DNA of 64,000 nt from the NCBI RefSeq assembly GCF_014775655.1, contig NZ_CP061274.1, positions 1,798,001-1,862,000 of the forward strand, given 5' to 3'. The DNA comes from Clavibacter zhangzhiyongii (GTDB lineage Bacteria > Actinomycetota > Actinomycetes > Actinomycetales > Microbacteriaceae). The position numbers and the translations under genes are program-made. Positions 28,995 to 38,226 of the stretch are shown piece by piece. The notes below the pieces were generated by a model. It had not been told where the DNA came from. It saw only the letters and a list, made by a program, of their open reading frames with translations, and did no database searches. Position 1 is the first letter of the stretch. Each line of letters starts with the position of its first letter.

Positions 28995-29128
28995 GGCTAC
29001 CTGCTTTCCTGACGATCTGGGCGTATCAGCGCCGTATCGGCATTCCCCCGCACGGCGACGCCGCTTCGGTGACGAGAGGAAGACTGTGGGTGTCCGGGAT
29101 GCGGCGGCTTCACGCCTCGCACCCCTCT

Positions 29129-29134
29129 TAGGAT
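29129..29134 (+). promoter_or_regulatory. Candidate -10 box of ctaA
   Basis: TAGGAT on the plus strand immediately before the GAACA-N16-TGTTC dyad. Predicted transcription start (about 29141) falls inside the dyad. The leader would be about 117 nt. Confidence 0.35.
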
Positions 29135-29160
29135 GAACACGAACGCGGGTGGACTTGTTC
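29135..29160. promoter_or_regulatory. Dyad GAACA-N16-TGTTC between sufB and ctaA
   Basis: Inverted repeat with arms at 29135-29139 and 29156-29160, centre-to-centre distance 21 bp (two helical turns). The same arms with the same 16 bp spacing recur at 31610-31635, upstream of ctaB and tkt. It lies 98 bp before ctaA and 141 bp before sufB. Probably an operator for a dimeric regulator; the regulator is unknown. Confidence 0.5.
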
Positions 29161-29220
29161 CCGCCGTCCTCGCTGACGTGCCGGATGCCGCAAGGCCCGA
29201 CGTGTTCCATGAACCACCCG

Positions 29221-29226
29221 ATTCTA
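29221..29226 (-). promoter_or_regulatory. Candidate -10 box of the suf operon
   Basis: TAGAAT on the minus strand, with a weak TTCCGC 17 bp upstream. The leader would be about 220 nt and would run through the dyad at 29135-29160. Confidence 0.3.
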
Positions 29227-29257
29227 CGGGCAATCCAGCGGGCGCGGAAGGCAGGCA

Positions 29258-30268
29258 GTGACTCACGGCACCGATGCGGGGCACTCTCCCAGTGGGAGCG
29301 TGCTAGGTCAGACGCTCATGGTCGGAAGGCGGCTGCGGGAGCGGCTGCCGGACGGGATCACGCGCACGACGCGGTTCCTCGTCTGGACGACTCTGGTCGT
29401 GCAGACGCTCGTCGTCGGCACGGGCGGGCTCGTCCGCCTCACGGGTTCGGGCCTCGGCTGCCCCACCTGGCCGCGCTGCACCGCGGACTCCTTCGTCTCC
29501 ACGCCGGAGATGGGCGTCCACGGGATCATCGAGTTCGGCAACCGCCTCCTCACCTTCCTGCTCGTCATTGTCGCGATCGCCACGTTCCTCGCCGTGCTTC
29601 GCCTCCGGAACCGCGGCCGCGGGCTCTTCTCCGTCGCGCTGGCCATCGGCCTCGGGATCCCGGCGCAGGGCGTGATCGGCGGCATCACGGTGCTCACCGG
29701 CCTCAACCCCTACATCGTGGGCCTGCACTTCGTCGTGTCGGTGGTGCTCGTGGTGCTGTCGACCGTGCTCGTGTGGCGCACGTACCACCCGCTCGACGAG
29801 GCGGAGCGCTCCGTCCCCTCGTCCTTCCTGGCCCTCGCCCGCACCACCGCGGTCGCCGTCGGCATCACCATCCTCGTCGGCATCGTCGTGACCGGATCCG
29901 GCCCCCACGCCGGCGACCAGGGCGCGGCCCGCAACGGGCTCGACCCCGAGCTGCTGCAGCACGTGCACAGCTGGCCCGCCTACACGACGTTCGGGCTCAC
30001 GATCGCCCTCGTCGCCGTCGCCGCGCGCAACCGCTGGACGGCCGTGTCCCGCTGGACCCGGGTGCTCCTTGCCGTCGAGCTGACGCAGATCGCCGTCGGC
30101 CTCGTCCAGGCACGCACGGGCCTACCGGAGTTCCTCGTCGGGCTGCACATGGTGCTCGCCTGCGTGCTCGCGTCCGCCATGACCGCGACGCTGCTCAGCA
30201 CCACCCGACGCGCGGACACCCTGAAGCTCACCCCGGCCGAGGTGCGACGCGCGGCCCACGTGGGCTGA
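29258..30268 (+). CDS. ctaA: Haem A synthase
   Basis: Membrane enzyme that oxidises the C8 methyl of haem O to the formyl group of haem A, needed for cytochrome aa3. The 336-residue protein shows about eight membrane helices, an extracytoplasmic Cys pair in GCPTWPRC (Cys68 and Cys74), the IEFGNRL segment (91-97) and His residues in GLHFVVS, QHVHSW and GLHMVLA. Where Bacillus CtaA has a histidine in the helix 2 motif, this protein has Asn (EFGNR). The start is GTG after AAGGCAGG. It faces ctaB tail to tail. Confidence 0.9.
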   Translation: MTHGTDAGHSPSGSVLGQTLMVGRRLRERLPDGITRTTRFLVWTTLVVQTLVVGTGGLVRLTGSGLGCPTWPRCTADSFVSTPEMGVHGIIEFGNRLLTFLLVIVAIATFLAVLRLRNRGRGLFSVALAIGLGIPAQGVIGGITVLTGLNPYIVGLHFVVSVVLVVLSTVLVWRTYHPLDEAERSVPSSFLALARTTAVAVGITILVGIVVTGSGPHAGDQGAARNGLDPELLQHVHSWPAYTTFGLTIALVAVAARNRWTAVSRWTRVLLAVELTQIAVGLVQARTGLPEFLVGLHMVLACVLASAMTATLLSTTRRADTLKLTPAEVRRAAHVG

Positions 30269-30284
30269 TCCCCGGCCCGCACCC

Positions 30285-30320
30285 CGACGCCCGCCCGAGC
30301 CCCGCTCGAGGCGGGCGTCG
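30285..30320. terminator. Terminator hairpin after ctaA
   Basis: CGACGCCCGCC (30285-30295) pairs with GGCGGGCGTCG (30310-30320). An inner CGAGC/GCTCG extends the stem to about 16 bp with one bulge. It lies 17 bp after the ctaA stop. Confidence 0.75.
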
Positions 30321-30599
30321 TCGCATGGGGTGGAACGTGCGCGCGCTCGGGCCGCGCGTCCGCCGGTCGCACGGGGTGGGCTGCCCGCTGCAGGACCGCG
30401 TGGACACGCGCACGCCGACGACCCGCACGGGTCCGAGCGACCGGCATCCGCGGTCGGTGACGGCGGCGACGCCGCGCCCCCCTGCCGAAAGACCCGTGGC
30501 GCAACTGCAGACCGGCGCCGTCAGACGTCGACGGCTGTCGTCACGCGGCGGACGTCGGGGCAGCGGCCGGACGTCAGGCCGAGGCGGTGGCCGCGCGGC
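30321..30599. other. Non-coding gap between convergent ctaA and ctaB
   Basis: With the hairpin before it, this is the only gene-free stretch longer than 300 bases in the window (30269-30599). Apart from the ctaA hairpin, it holds a weak inverted repeat GCCGTC / GACGGC (30517-30535) that could end ctaB transcription, and GC-rich sequence without a convincing small gene or repeat. Confidence 0.5.
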
Positions 30600-31520
30600 T
30601 CAGAAGGGCAGCAGCGGGTCGATGCCGACGGCGAGGAACAGCAGCGACAGGTACGAGATGGACGCGTGGAACACGCGCATCGGCTTGATCGGCTCGTGGC
30701 GCACCGCGAGGTCGTACAGGCGGTGCGTCTCGTAGACGAACCAGCCGCCGCCCGCGAGGGCCGCGAGCGTGTAGACGAGGCCCATGTCCGCGACGGGGAT
30801 GAGCAGCAGCGAGCAGGCCAACGTCGCCCACGCGTAGAGGATGGTCTGCAGGCCGACGGCGGCGCGACCGCGCACGACCGCGAGCATCGGCACGTTGACC
30901 GAGGCGTAGTCGTCGCGGTACTTCATCGACAGCGGCCAGTAGTGCGGCGGCGTCCAGAGGAACACGATCATGAAGAGGATGACGGGCGCCCACGAGATGT
31001 CGCCCGTGACGGCGGCCCAGCCGATGAGGACGGGCATGCACCCGGCCGCCCCGCCCCAGACGATGTTCTGCGGCGTGCGGCGCTTGAGCCACAGCGTGTA
31101 GACGAAGACGTAGAAGAGGATCGCGGCGAGCGACAGCGCCGCGGCGAGCCAGTTGGCGATGACGCCGAGCCAGAGGATGCTCGCGACGCCGATGATCCAG
31201 GCGAACACGAGGGCCTCGCGGTCCGTGAGCTCCCCGGTGACCAGCGGCCGGCGCTGCGTGCGCTTCATGACGCGGTCGATGTCGCGGTCGATGTAGCAGT
31301 TGAAGGCGTTGGCGCTGCCGGCGCTCAGGGTGCCGCCGATGAGGACGCCGAGCACGAGCCAGAGGTCCGGCAGCCCGCCCTGGGCGAGGATCATGACGGG
31401 CGCGGTGGTCACGAGCAGGAGCTCGATGACGCGCGGCTTCGTCAGTGCGACGTACGCCTTGGTCTTCCTCGCCACGCCGATCGTCTCCCGATCGACCCGA
31501 CTCTGCACCGCAACGTTCAT
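30600..31520 (-). CDS. ctaB: Protohaem IX farnesyltransferase (haem O synthase)
   Basis: Membrane prenyltransferase of 306 residues that adds farnesyl to haem B to make haem O, the substrate of CtaA. It is of UbiA fold with about nine helices. The first Asp-rich motif lies in [20 protein letters not shown] (about 78-97) and the second in [13 protein letters not shown]. The ATG at 31520 has GAGGTG upstream and gives the usual length; a much longer open frame continues upstream across the tkt-tal region but is an antisense artefact. A TACCAT box (minus strand) about 30 nt upstream may be its -10. Confidence 0.93.
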   Translation of the reverse strand: MNVAVQSRVDRETIGVARKTKAYVALTKPRVIELLLVTTAPVMILAQGGLPDLWLVLGVLIGGTLSAGSANAFNCYIDRDIDRVMKRTQRRPLVTGELTDREALVFAWIIGVASILWLGVIANWLAAALSLAAILFYVFVYTLWLKRRTPQNIVWGGAAGCMPVLIGWAAVTGDISWAPVILFMIVFLWTPPHYWPLSMKYRDDYASVNVPMLAVVRGRAAVGLQTILYAWATLACSLLLIPVADMGLVYTLAALAGGGWFVYETHRLYDLAVRHEPIKPMRVFHASISYLSLLFLAVGIDPLLPF

Positions 31521-31609
31521 CGCACCTCTAACTCGCCGGACATTCCCTCCCCATGGTAGGCCACGGCACCTGCGAGCCGAGCCGCGCGGGGGCCGTCCGA
31601 GGCGCATCG

Positions 31610-31635
31610 GAACACCGAGGGCCGAGTGGGTGTTC
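31610..31635. promoter_or_regulatory. Dyad GAACA-N16-TGTTC between ctaB and tkt
   Basis: Arms at 31610-31614 and 31631-31635; the repeat extends outward to GGAAC-A-C / G-TGTTCC (7 bp arms, 31609-31636). It lies 90 bp before ctaB and directly upstream of the tkt -10 box, covering its -35 region. Same arms and spacing as the site before ctaA. Confidence 0.5.
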
Positions 31636-31637
31636 CC

Positions 31638-31643
31638 TATACT
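31638..31643 (+). promoter_or_regulatory. -10 box of the pentose phosphate operon
   Basis: TATACT, one mismatch from consensus and two bases after the dyad. Predicted transcription start is about 31650, giving a leader of about 45 nt with GAAGG. The -35 hexamer is poor, which suits a promoter controlled at the dyad. Confidence 0.5.
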
Positions 31644-31694
31644 GATAGGCGGTCCGGCTGGGCCTCCCCCCATCTTCAGAAGGGCTAGAACCAA

Positions 31695-33785
31695 GTGGCA
31701 GCATTGCAATGGGACCCCATCGACAGCAAGGCGGTCGACACCGCACGGATCCTCGCCGCGGACGCGGTGGAGAAGGTCGGAAACGGTCACCCCGGCACCG
31801 CCATGAGCCTGGCCCCCGCGGCCTACCTCCTGTTCCAGAAGGTCATGCGCCGCGACCCGTCCGACAGCACCTGGATCGGTCGCGACCGCTTCATCCTCTC
31901 GGTGGGCCACAGCTCGCTCACGCAGTACACGCAGTTCTTCCTCGGCGGCTACGGCCTCGAGATCGAGGACCTCCAGGCGCTCCGCACGTGGGACTCCAAG
32001 ACCCCGGGCCACCCCGAGTACGGCCACACCGACGGCGTCGAGATCACCACCGGCCCCCTCGGCCAGGGCCTCGCCTCCTCCGTGGGCTTCGCCTACGCCG
32101 CCCGCTACGAGCGCGGCCTCTTCGACCCGGAGACCCCGGCCGGTGAGAGCCCCTTCGACCACTTCGTGTACGTGATCGCCGGCGACGGCGACATGCAGGA
32201 GGGCATCACCTCCGAGGCCTCCTCCCTCGCGGGGCACCAGGAGCTCGGCAACCTCATCGCGATCTACGACAGCAACCAGATCTCGATCGAGGACGACACC
32301 GACATCGCCTTCACCGAGGACGTCGCCGCGCGCTACGAGTCCTACGGCTGGCACGTCCAGCTCGTCGACTGGAAGAAGACCGGCGAGTACGTCGAGGACG
32401 TCCAGGAGCTGTTCGACGCCGTGGAGGCCGCCAAGGCCGAGACGCGCAAGCCGTCGCTCATCATCCTGAAGACGATCATCGGCTGGCCCTCCCCGAAGAA
32501 GCAGAACTCGGGCAAGATCCACGGCTCCGCCCTCGGCGCCGAGGAGCTCGCGGCCGTCAAGCAGATCGTCGGCTTCGACCCCGAGAAGAGCTTCGAGGTG
32601 CCGGACGGCGTCCTCGAGCACACCCGCCAGGCCATCGAGCGCGGCCAGCAGCAGCACCGCGAGTGGGACGAGAAGCTCGCCGCGTGGGCCGAGGCGAACC
32701 CCGAGCGCAAGACGCTGCTCGACCGCGTCCTCAAGGGCGACGCACCCGAGGGCCTCGACGACGCGCTCCCCGTGTTCCCGGCCGGCAAGGCCGTCTCCAC
32801 GCGTGCCGCGTCGGGCAAGGTCATCAACGCCATCGCCGAGGTCATGCCCGAGCTGTGGGGCGGCTCCGCCGACCTCGCCGAGTCGAACAACACGACCATC
32901 GAGTCGGCGCCGTCGTTCGTGCCCGCCGAGCGCTCCACCGACATGTGGAAGGGCGACCCCTACGGCCGCGTCCTCCACTTCGGCATCCGCGAGCACGCCA
33001 TGGGCGCGATCCTCAACGGCATCGTCCTGCACGGCAACACGCGCCCCTTCGGCGGCACGTTCCTCATCTTCAGCGACTACATGCGCCCGGCGGTCCGTCT
33101 CGCCGCGCTCATGAAGGCGCCGTCGATCTTCGTCTGGACGCACGACTCGGTCGCCCTCGGCGGCGATGGGCCGACGCACCAGCCGGTGGAGCAGCTCGCC
33201 AGCCTCCGCGCCATCCCGGGCCTCGATGTCATCCGCCCCGCGGACGCCAACGAGACCGCGCAGGCGTGGAAGACGATCCTCACGCGTCGCATGGGACCCG
33301 CGGGCATCGCGCTCTCGCGCCAGAACCTGCCCGTGCTCGAGCGCGGCGCGGGCGAGGCCACGGCCACCGAGTTCGCCTCGGCCGCCGGCGTCGCGCAGGG
33401 CGCGTACATCCTCGCCGACACGGAGGGCACGCCCGACGTGATCCTCATCGCCACGGGCTCCGAGGTCCAGTTCGCCGTCGAGGCCCGCGAGGCCCTCGCC
33501 GCGGACGGCGTCCAGGCCCGAGTCGTCAGCGCCCCGAGCCTCGAGTGGTTCGAGGAGCAGGACGCGGCGTACAAGGAGCACGTGCTCCCCCAGGCGGTCG
33601 CCGCGCGCGTGTCCGTCGAGGCGGGCGTCTCGCTCTCCTGGAAGCAGTACGTCGGGCACCACGGCCGCAGCATCTCGATCGAGCACTTCGGCGCGAGCGC
33701 CGAGTACGAGGTCCTGTACCGCGAGTTCGGCATCACGACGGAGGCCGTCGTGGCCGCCGCCAAGGAGTCCATCGCCTCCCTCTAG
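31695..33785 (+). CDS. tkt: Transketolase
   Basis: Thiamine-diphosphate enzyme that moves two-carbon units between ketoses and aldoses in the non-oxidative pentose phosphate pathway. The 696-residue protein has [13 protein letters not shown] (about 29-41), the ThDP motif [13 protein letters not shown], the central pyrimidine-binding domain beginning around residue 360, and a C-terminal domain. First gene of the operon tkt-tal-pgi-zwf-opcA-pgl. The start is GTG with AGAAGGG about 10 nt upstream. A strong hairpin separates it from tal. Confidence 0.96.
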   Translation: MAALQWDPIDSKAVDTARILAADAVEKVGNGHPGTAMSLAPAAYLLFQKVMRRDPSDSTWIGRDRFILSVGHSSLTQYTQFFLGGYGLEIEDLQALRTWDSKTPGHPEYGHTDGVEITTGPLGQGLASSVGFAYAARYERGLFDPETPAGESPFDHFVYVIAGDGDMQEGITSEASSLAGHQELGNLIAIYDSNQISIEDDTDIAFTEDVAARYESYGWHVQLVDWKKTGEYVEDVQELFDAVEAAKAETRKPSLIILKTIIGWPSPKKQNSGKIHGSALGAEELAAVKQIVGFDPEKSFEVPDGVLEHTRQAIERGQQQHREWDEKLAAWAEANPERKTLLDRVLKGDAPEGLDDALPVFPAGKAVSTRAASGKVINAIAEVMPELWGGSADLAESNNTTIESAPSFVPAERSTDMWKGDPYGRVLHFGIREHAMGAILNGIVLHGNTRPFGGTFLIFSDYMRPAVRLAALMKAPSIFVWTHDSVALGGDGPTHQPVEQLASLRAIPGLDVIRPADANETAQAWKTILTRRMGPAGIALSRQNLPVLERGAGEATATEFASAAGVAQGAYILADTEGTPDVILIATGSEVQFAVEAREALAADGVQARVVSAPSLEWFEEQDAAYKEHVLPQAVAARVSVEAGVSLSWKQYVGHHGRSISIEHFGASAEYEVLYREFGITTEAVVAAAKESIASL

Positions 33786-33876
33786 GAGCTGACGAGGAGC
33801 GGGGCGGCCGAGCTGCTCCGCTCCCCGCCGGCCCGACCTGACCGACCCGCCTCCCTGGCCCGTCGATCGGGTGCCC

Positions 33877-33904
33877 GGGAGGGGCGCGCACGCGCGCCCC
33901 TCCC
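33877..33904 (+). terminator. Hairpin between tkt and tal (partial terminator or processing site)
   Basis: A 13 bp perfect inverted repeat (33877-33889 with 33892-33904) closed by only two bases, so about 11 bp with a larger loop. It lies 92 bp after tkt and 34 bp before tal, inside an otherwise continuous operon. A weaker hairpin GGAGCGG / CCGCTCC lies at about 33797-33825. Confidence 0.6.
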
Positions 33905-33938
33905 CCCAGATCCTCACAACCAGCATGAAGAAGGCAAC

Positions 33939-35054
33939 ATGACCGACACCACTTCCCCCACCGCGCAGCTCTCCGCCGCGGGCGTCAGCATCTGGCTCGA
34001 CGACCTGTCCCGCGAGCGCATCGATGCCAAGGGCATCGAGAAGGTGATCGCCGAGCGCGACGTCGTCGGCATCACGACGAACCCCACCATCTTCGCGTCG
34101 GCCCTCGCCAAGGGCGAGGCGTACGACGCCCAGGTCCGCGAGCTCGCGGCCGACGGCGCCGACGTCGACCGCGCGGTCTTCGAGATCACCACCCGCGACG
34201 TCGGCGAGGCCGCGCGCATCTTCCGCCCCGTCTACGACCGCACCGCCGGCTTCGACGGCCGCGTCTCCATCGAGGTCTCCCCGGACTTCGCCAACGACAC
34301 CCAGGCGACCATCGACGAGGCCCACAAGCTCTGGGACAAGATCGCCGAGCCCAACGTCATGATCAAGATCCCCGCGACCCGCGAGGGCCTCGAGGCGATC
34401 ACCGAGGTCATCGGCGCCGGCATCAGCGTCAACGTCACCCTGATCTTCTCGCTCGAGCGCTACCGCGAGGTCATCAACGCGTACCTCACCGGCCTCGAGA
34501 AGGCCAAGGCGGCGGGCATCGACCTGTCGACCATCCACTCGGTCGCGTCCTTCTTCGTGTCGCGCGTCGACACCGAGATCGACAAGCGCCTCGACGCGCT
34601 CGGCACCGACGAGGCCACCTCGCTCAAGAGCAAGGCCGGCGTCGCCAACGCGCAGCTCGCGTACCAGGCGTTCGAGCAGTCCTTCGCGTCCGAGCGGGCC
34701 CAGGGCCTCCTCGGCGCCGGCGCCAACAAGCAGCGCCCCCTCTGGGCCTCGACGGGTGTCAAGAGCCCCGACCTGCCCGACACCCTCTACGTCACGCAGC
34801 TCGTCGCCGCGGACGTCGTCAACACGATGCCGGAGAAGACGCTCGACGCGACCTTCGACCACGGCGTCATCGAGGGTGACACCATCACGGGCTCCTACGA
34901 CGCCGCGAACGACGTGCTCAACCGCGTCGACGCGCTGGGCATCTCCTACAAGGAGGTCACCGAGCTCCTCGAGGAGGAGGGCGTGGCGAAGTTCAAGGTG
35001 TCGTGGAGCGAGCTCATCGAGACCGTCACCAACGCCCTGGACGGCGCCAAGTGA
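33939..35054 (+). CDS. tal: Transaldolase
   Basis: Moves a dihydroxyacetone unit between sugars in the pentose phosphate pathway. The 371-residue protein is of the long actinobacterial/plant-like type, with [12 protein letters not shown] near the start, GITTNPTIF, the Schiff-base lysine in [12 protein letters not shown], and [14 protein letters not shown]. The ATG has GAAGG upstream. Its stop overlaps the pgi start by four bases (GTGA). Confidence 0.95.
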   Translation: MTDTTSPTAQLSAAGVSIWLDDLSRERIDAKGIEKVIAERDVVGITTNPTIFASALAKGEAYDAQVRELAADGADVDRAVFEITTRDVGEAARIFRPVYDRTAGFDGRVSIEVSPDFANDTQATIDEAHKLWDKIAEPNVMIKIPATREGLEAITEVIGAGISVNVTLIFSLERYREVINAYLTGLEKAKAAGIDLSTIHSVASFFVSRVDTEIDKRLDALGTDEATSLKSKAGVANAQLAYQAFEQSFASERAQGLLGAGANKQRPLWASTGVKSPDLPDTLYVTQLVAADVVNTMPEKTLDATFDHGVIEGDTITGSYDAANDVLNRVDALGISYKEVTELLEEEGVAKFKVSWSELIETVTNALDGAK

Positions 35055-36646
35055 GCGTCCGCATCGCGCTGAGCGGCGCGGCGGCCACGGCCGTCGAGAC
35101 CCACGTCCCCGCGCTCGTCGAGGCGCACGTCGCGTCCGGCATCACCGGGCTCGACGGCACGCTCTGGGGCCCGGACGCCGAGTCCGAGGCCACCAAGCGC
35201 CTCGGCTGGACGCAGGCGGTCTCCGTCTCCCGTCCCCTCGTCGCCGAGATCACGGCGCTCCGCGAGGAGCTGCGCGGCCAGGGCGTCGACCACATCGTCC
35301 TCGGCGGCATGGGCGGATCCTCGCTCGCGCCTGAGGTGATCACCCGCACCGCGGGCGTCGAGCTCACGGTCCTCGACTCGACCGACCCGGGCCAGGTCCT
35401 CGCCGCCCTCGGCGACCGCCTGTCCACCACGGCCGTCGTCATCTCGTCGAAGTCCGGCTCCACGCTCGAGACCGACAGCCAGAAGCGCGTCTACGAGAAG
35501 TCGTTCCGCGAGGCGGGCATCGACCCGACCGCGCGCATCGTCATCGTGACCGACCCGGGCTCCCCGCTCGACGAGTCCGCGCGCGCCGACGGCTACCGCG
35601 TCTTCAACGCCGACCCCGACGTGGGCGGCCGCTACAGCGCGCTGACCGCGTTCGGCCTCGTGCCGTCCGGCCTCGCCGGCGCGGACATCTCGGGCCTGCT
35701 CGACGAGGCCGAGGCCGCGTCCGCGCAGCTCTCCGTCGACGACGTGTCGAACCCGGGCCTCGTGCTCGGCGCCGCGATCGCCGGCACCTCGCCGCTGAAG
35801 GACAAGCTCGGCATCGTCTCCGACGGCACGCACATCGTCGGCTTCGGCGACTGGGTCGAGCAGCTCATCGCGGAGTCGACCGGCAAGCTCGGCACGGGCC
35901 TCCTGCCCGTCGTCCTGCCGACCGACGCGCCCGAGCTGGGCCTCGACCTCGCCGACCTGCAGATCGCGCGGCTCGTCGCCGACGTCGACGCGCACGAGGC
36001 CGCCGAGGGCGAGATCGTCATCAGCGGCACGCTCGGCGCGCAGATCCTCACGTGGGAGTACGCCGTCGCCGTCGCGGGACGCCTGCTCGAGATCAACCCG
36101 TTCGACCAGCCCGACGTGGAGGCCGCCAAGGTCGCCGCGCGCGGTCTGCTCGACGACCGTCCCGCGCCCGAGGCCCCCGTCGTCACGACGGACGGCATCG
36201 AGGTCCGCGGCACGAGCGACGTCACCGAGGGCGCGACCGACGTGTCGTCCGCCGTCGACGCCCTACTCGCGCAGGTCGGCCCGACGGGCTACGTCGCCGT
36301 CCAGGCCTTCGTCGACCGCCTGGCCCTCCCCGAGCTCGAGCGCCTCCGCGACGCCGTCGCCCGCAAGGTCGGCCGTCCGGTCACGTTCGGTTGGGGACCC
36401 CGCTTCCTGCACTCCACGGGGCAGTTCCACAAGGGCGGCACCCCCGTCGGCGTGTTCCTGCAGATCACCGCGGACGCGGCCGAGGATCTCGCGATCCCTG
36501 ACCGTCCCTTCACCTTCGGCGAGCTCATCCAGGCCCAGGCCGCCGGCGACGCCACCGTGCTCGCCGAGCACGGCCGTCCGGTCCTGCGACTGAACCTGAC
36601 CGACCCCACCACGGACGCCCGGGCCCTGCTCTCGACGCTCGAATGA
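35051..36646 (+). CDS. pgi: Glucose-6-phosphate isomerase, divergent actinobacterial type
   Basis: Interconverts glucose-6-phosphate and fructose-6-phosphate, linking glycolysis and the pentose phosphate pathway. The 531-residue protein has two SIS-like sugar isomerase domains: [13 protein letters not shown] (about 86) and [12 protein letters not shown] (about 134) bind the phosphate, and the C-terminal part has [17 protein letters not shown]. This is the type also found fused to transaldolase in other bacteria. Here the two are separate but overlap by GTGA. The next gene begins at or just after its stop. Confidence 0.9.
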   Translation: MSVRIALSGAAATAVETHVPALVEAHVASGITGLDGTLWGPDAESEATKRLGWTQAVSVSRPLVAEITALREELRGQGVDHIVLGGMGGSSLAPEVITRTAGVELTVLDSTDPGQVLAALGDRLSTTAVVISSKSGSTLETDSQKRVYEKSFREAGIDPTARIVIVTDPGSPLDESARADGYRVFNADPDVGGRYSALTAFGLVPSGLAGADISGLLDEAEAASAQLSVDDVSNPGLVLGAAIAGTSPLKDKLGIVSDGTHIVGFGDWVEQLIAESTGKLGTGLLPVVLPTDAPELGLDLADLQIARLVADVDAHEAAEGEIVISGTLGAQILTWEYAVAVAGRLLEINPFDQPDVEAAKVAARGLLDDRPAPEAPVVTTDGIEVRGTSDVTEGATDVSSAVDALLAQVGPTGYVAVQAFVDRLALPELERLRDAVARKVGRPVTFGWGPRFLHSTGQFHKGGTPVGVFLQITADAAEDLAIPDRPFTFGELIQAQAAGDATVLAEHGRPVLRLNLTDPTTDARALLSTLE

Positions 36647-36684
36647 CCGCATCGCCGGATCCGTCCGGCAGATCGAGGAGTTAC

Positions 36685-38226
36685 ATGTCGCCGGTGGATA
36701 TCACCCCGGAATTCAATCCACTGCGGATCCCGGCCGATCGTCGGCTGAACCGCATCGCGGGGCCGAGCAGCCTCATCATCTTCGGCGTGACGGGTGACCT
36801 GTCGCGCAAGAAGCTGATGCCGGCCGTCTACGACCTCGCCAACCGGGGGCTCCTGCCCCCCGGCTTCGCGCTCATCGGCTTCGCCCGGAGGGACTGGGAG
36901 GACCAGGACTTCGAGCAGGTCGTGTACGAGGCCGTCAAGCAGTACTCGCGCACCAAGTTCGACGAGGACGTCTGGCGCCAGCTGGCGCAGGGCATCCGCT
37001 TCGTGCAGGGTACCTTCGACGACGACGAGGCGTTCCAGACGCTGAAGGACATCACCGAGGAGCTCGACCGCGAGCGGGGCACGATGGGGAACCACGCGTT
37101 CTACCTGTCGATCCCGCCGAAGTCCTTCCCGTTGGTCACCGAGCAGCTCCGCCGCTCGGGCCTCGCGGAGCAGAAGGAGGGCCACTGGCGACGCGTCGTC
37201 ATCGAGAAGCCCTTCGGGAGCGACCTCAAGACGGCCCGCGAGCTCAACGCGGTCGTCGAGACGGTCTTCCCGCCGGACTCGGTGTTCCGCATCGACCACT
37301 ACCTGGGCAAGGAGACGGTCCAGAACATCCTGGCGCTGCGCTTCGCCAACCAGCTGTACGAGCCCCTGTGGAACGCGAACTACGTCGACCACGTGCAGAT
37401 CACCATGGCCGAGGACATCGGCGTGGGCGGCCGCGCCGGCTACTACGACGGCATCGGCGCGGCGCGCGACGTGATCCAGAACCACCTCCTGCAGCTCCTC
37501 GCCCTCACGGCCATGGAGGAGCCCGTCGCGTTCGACGCGTCGAGCCTCCGGGACGAGAAGGAGAAGGTGCTGTCCGCGGTGCGCCTGCCGAAGGACCTCT
37601 CCACCGCCACCGCCCGCGGCCAGTACGCCGGCGGCTGGCAGGGCGGCGAGGAGGTCGTGGGCTTCCTCGACGAGGACGGCATGGACCCCCAGTCCACGAC
37701 CGAGACCTACGCGGCCATGCGGCTCGACATCAACACGCGCCGCTGGTCGGGCGTGCCGTTCTACCTGCGGGCGGGCAAGCGCCTCGGTCGCCGGGTCACG
37801 GAGATCGCGGTCGTGTTCAAGCGCGCCCCGCAGAACCTGTTCGCGGAGGACCAGACCTCGGCCCTCGGGCAGAACGCGCTGGTCATCCGGGTGCAGCCCG
37901 ACGAGGGCGTCACCATCCGCTTCGGCTCCAAGGTGCCGGGCGCGGGGATGCAGGTGCGCGACGTCACCATGGACTTCGGCTACGGCCACGCCTTCACGGA
38001 GGCGAGCCCGGAGGCGTACGAGCGGCTCATCCTCGATGTGCTGCTCGGCGACCCGCCGCTCTTCCCCCGTCACCAGGAGGTCGAGCTGAGCTGGAAGATC
38101 CTGGACCCCATCGAAGAATTCTGGCGCACGCAGGGCCAGCCCGAGCAGTACCGTCCGGGCACCTGGGGGCCGGCCTCGGCCGACGAGCTCCTCGCCCGCG
38201 ACGGACGGACCTGGAGGCGGCCATGA
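36685..38226 (+). CDS. zwf: Glucose-6-phosphate 1-dehydrogenase
   Basis: First enzyme of the oxidative pentose phosphate pathway; makes NADPH and 6-phosphogluconolactone. The 513-residue protein has the cofactor motif GVTGDLSRKK (about 35-44) and the active-site signature RIDHYLGKE near residue 202. The ATG at 36685 is chosen because GAGGAG precedes it and actinobacterial homologues begin MSPV. An in-frame ATG at 36643 overlaps the pgi stop (ATGA) and would add 14 residues, so both starts may be used. Its stop overlaps opcA. Confidence 0.93.
   Translation: MSPVDITPEFNPLRIPADRRLNRIAGPSSLIIFGVTGDLSRKKLMPAVYDLANRGLLPPGFALIGFARRDWEDQDFEQVVYEAVKQYSRTKFDEDVWRQLAQGIRFVQGTFDDDEAFQTLKDITEELDRERGTMGNHAFYLSIPPKSFPLVTEQLRRSGLAEQKEGHWRRVVIEKPFGSDLKTARELNAVVETVFPPDSVFRIDHYLGKETVQNILALRFANQLYEPLWNANYVDHVQITMAEDIGVGGRAGYYDGIGAARDVIQNHLLQLLALTAMEEPVAFDASSLRDEKEKVLSAVRLPKDLSTATARGQYAGGWQGGEEVVGFLDEDGMDPQSTTETYAAMRLDINTRRWSGVPFYLRAGKRLGRRVTEIAVVFKRAPQNLFAEDQTSALGQNALVIRVQPDEGVTIRFGSKVPGAGMQVRDVTMDFGYGHAFTEASPEAYERLILDVLLGDPPLFPRHQEVELSWKILDPIEEFWRTQGQPEQYRPGTWGPASADELLARDGRTWRRP

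Noticed and set aside
30600-34862. A minus-strand open frame of more than 1400 codons across ctaB, tkt and tal
   Set aside because: Only the part below 31520 is ctaB. The rest is antisense to tkt and tal, has low-complexity composition rich in Arg, Gly, Val and Asp, and arises from GC-rich codon structure.
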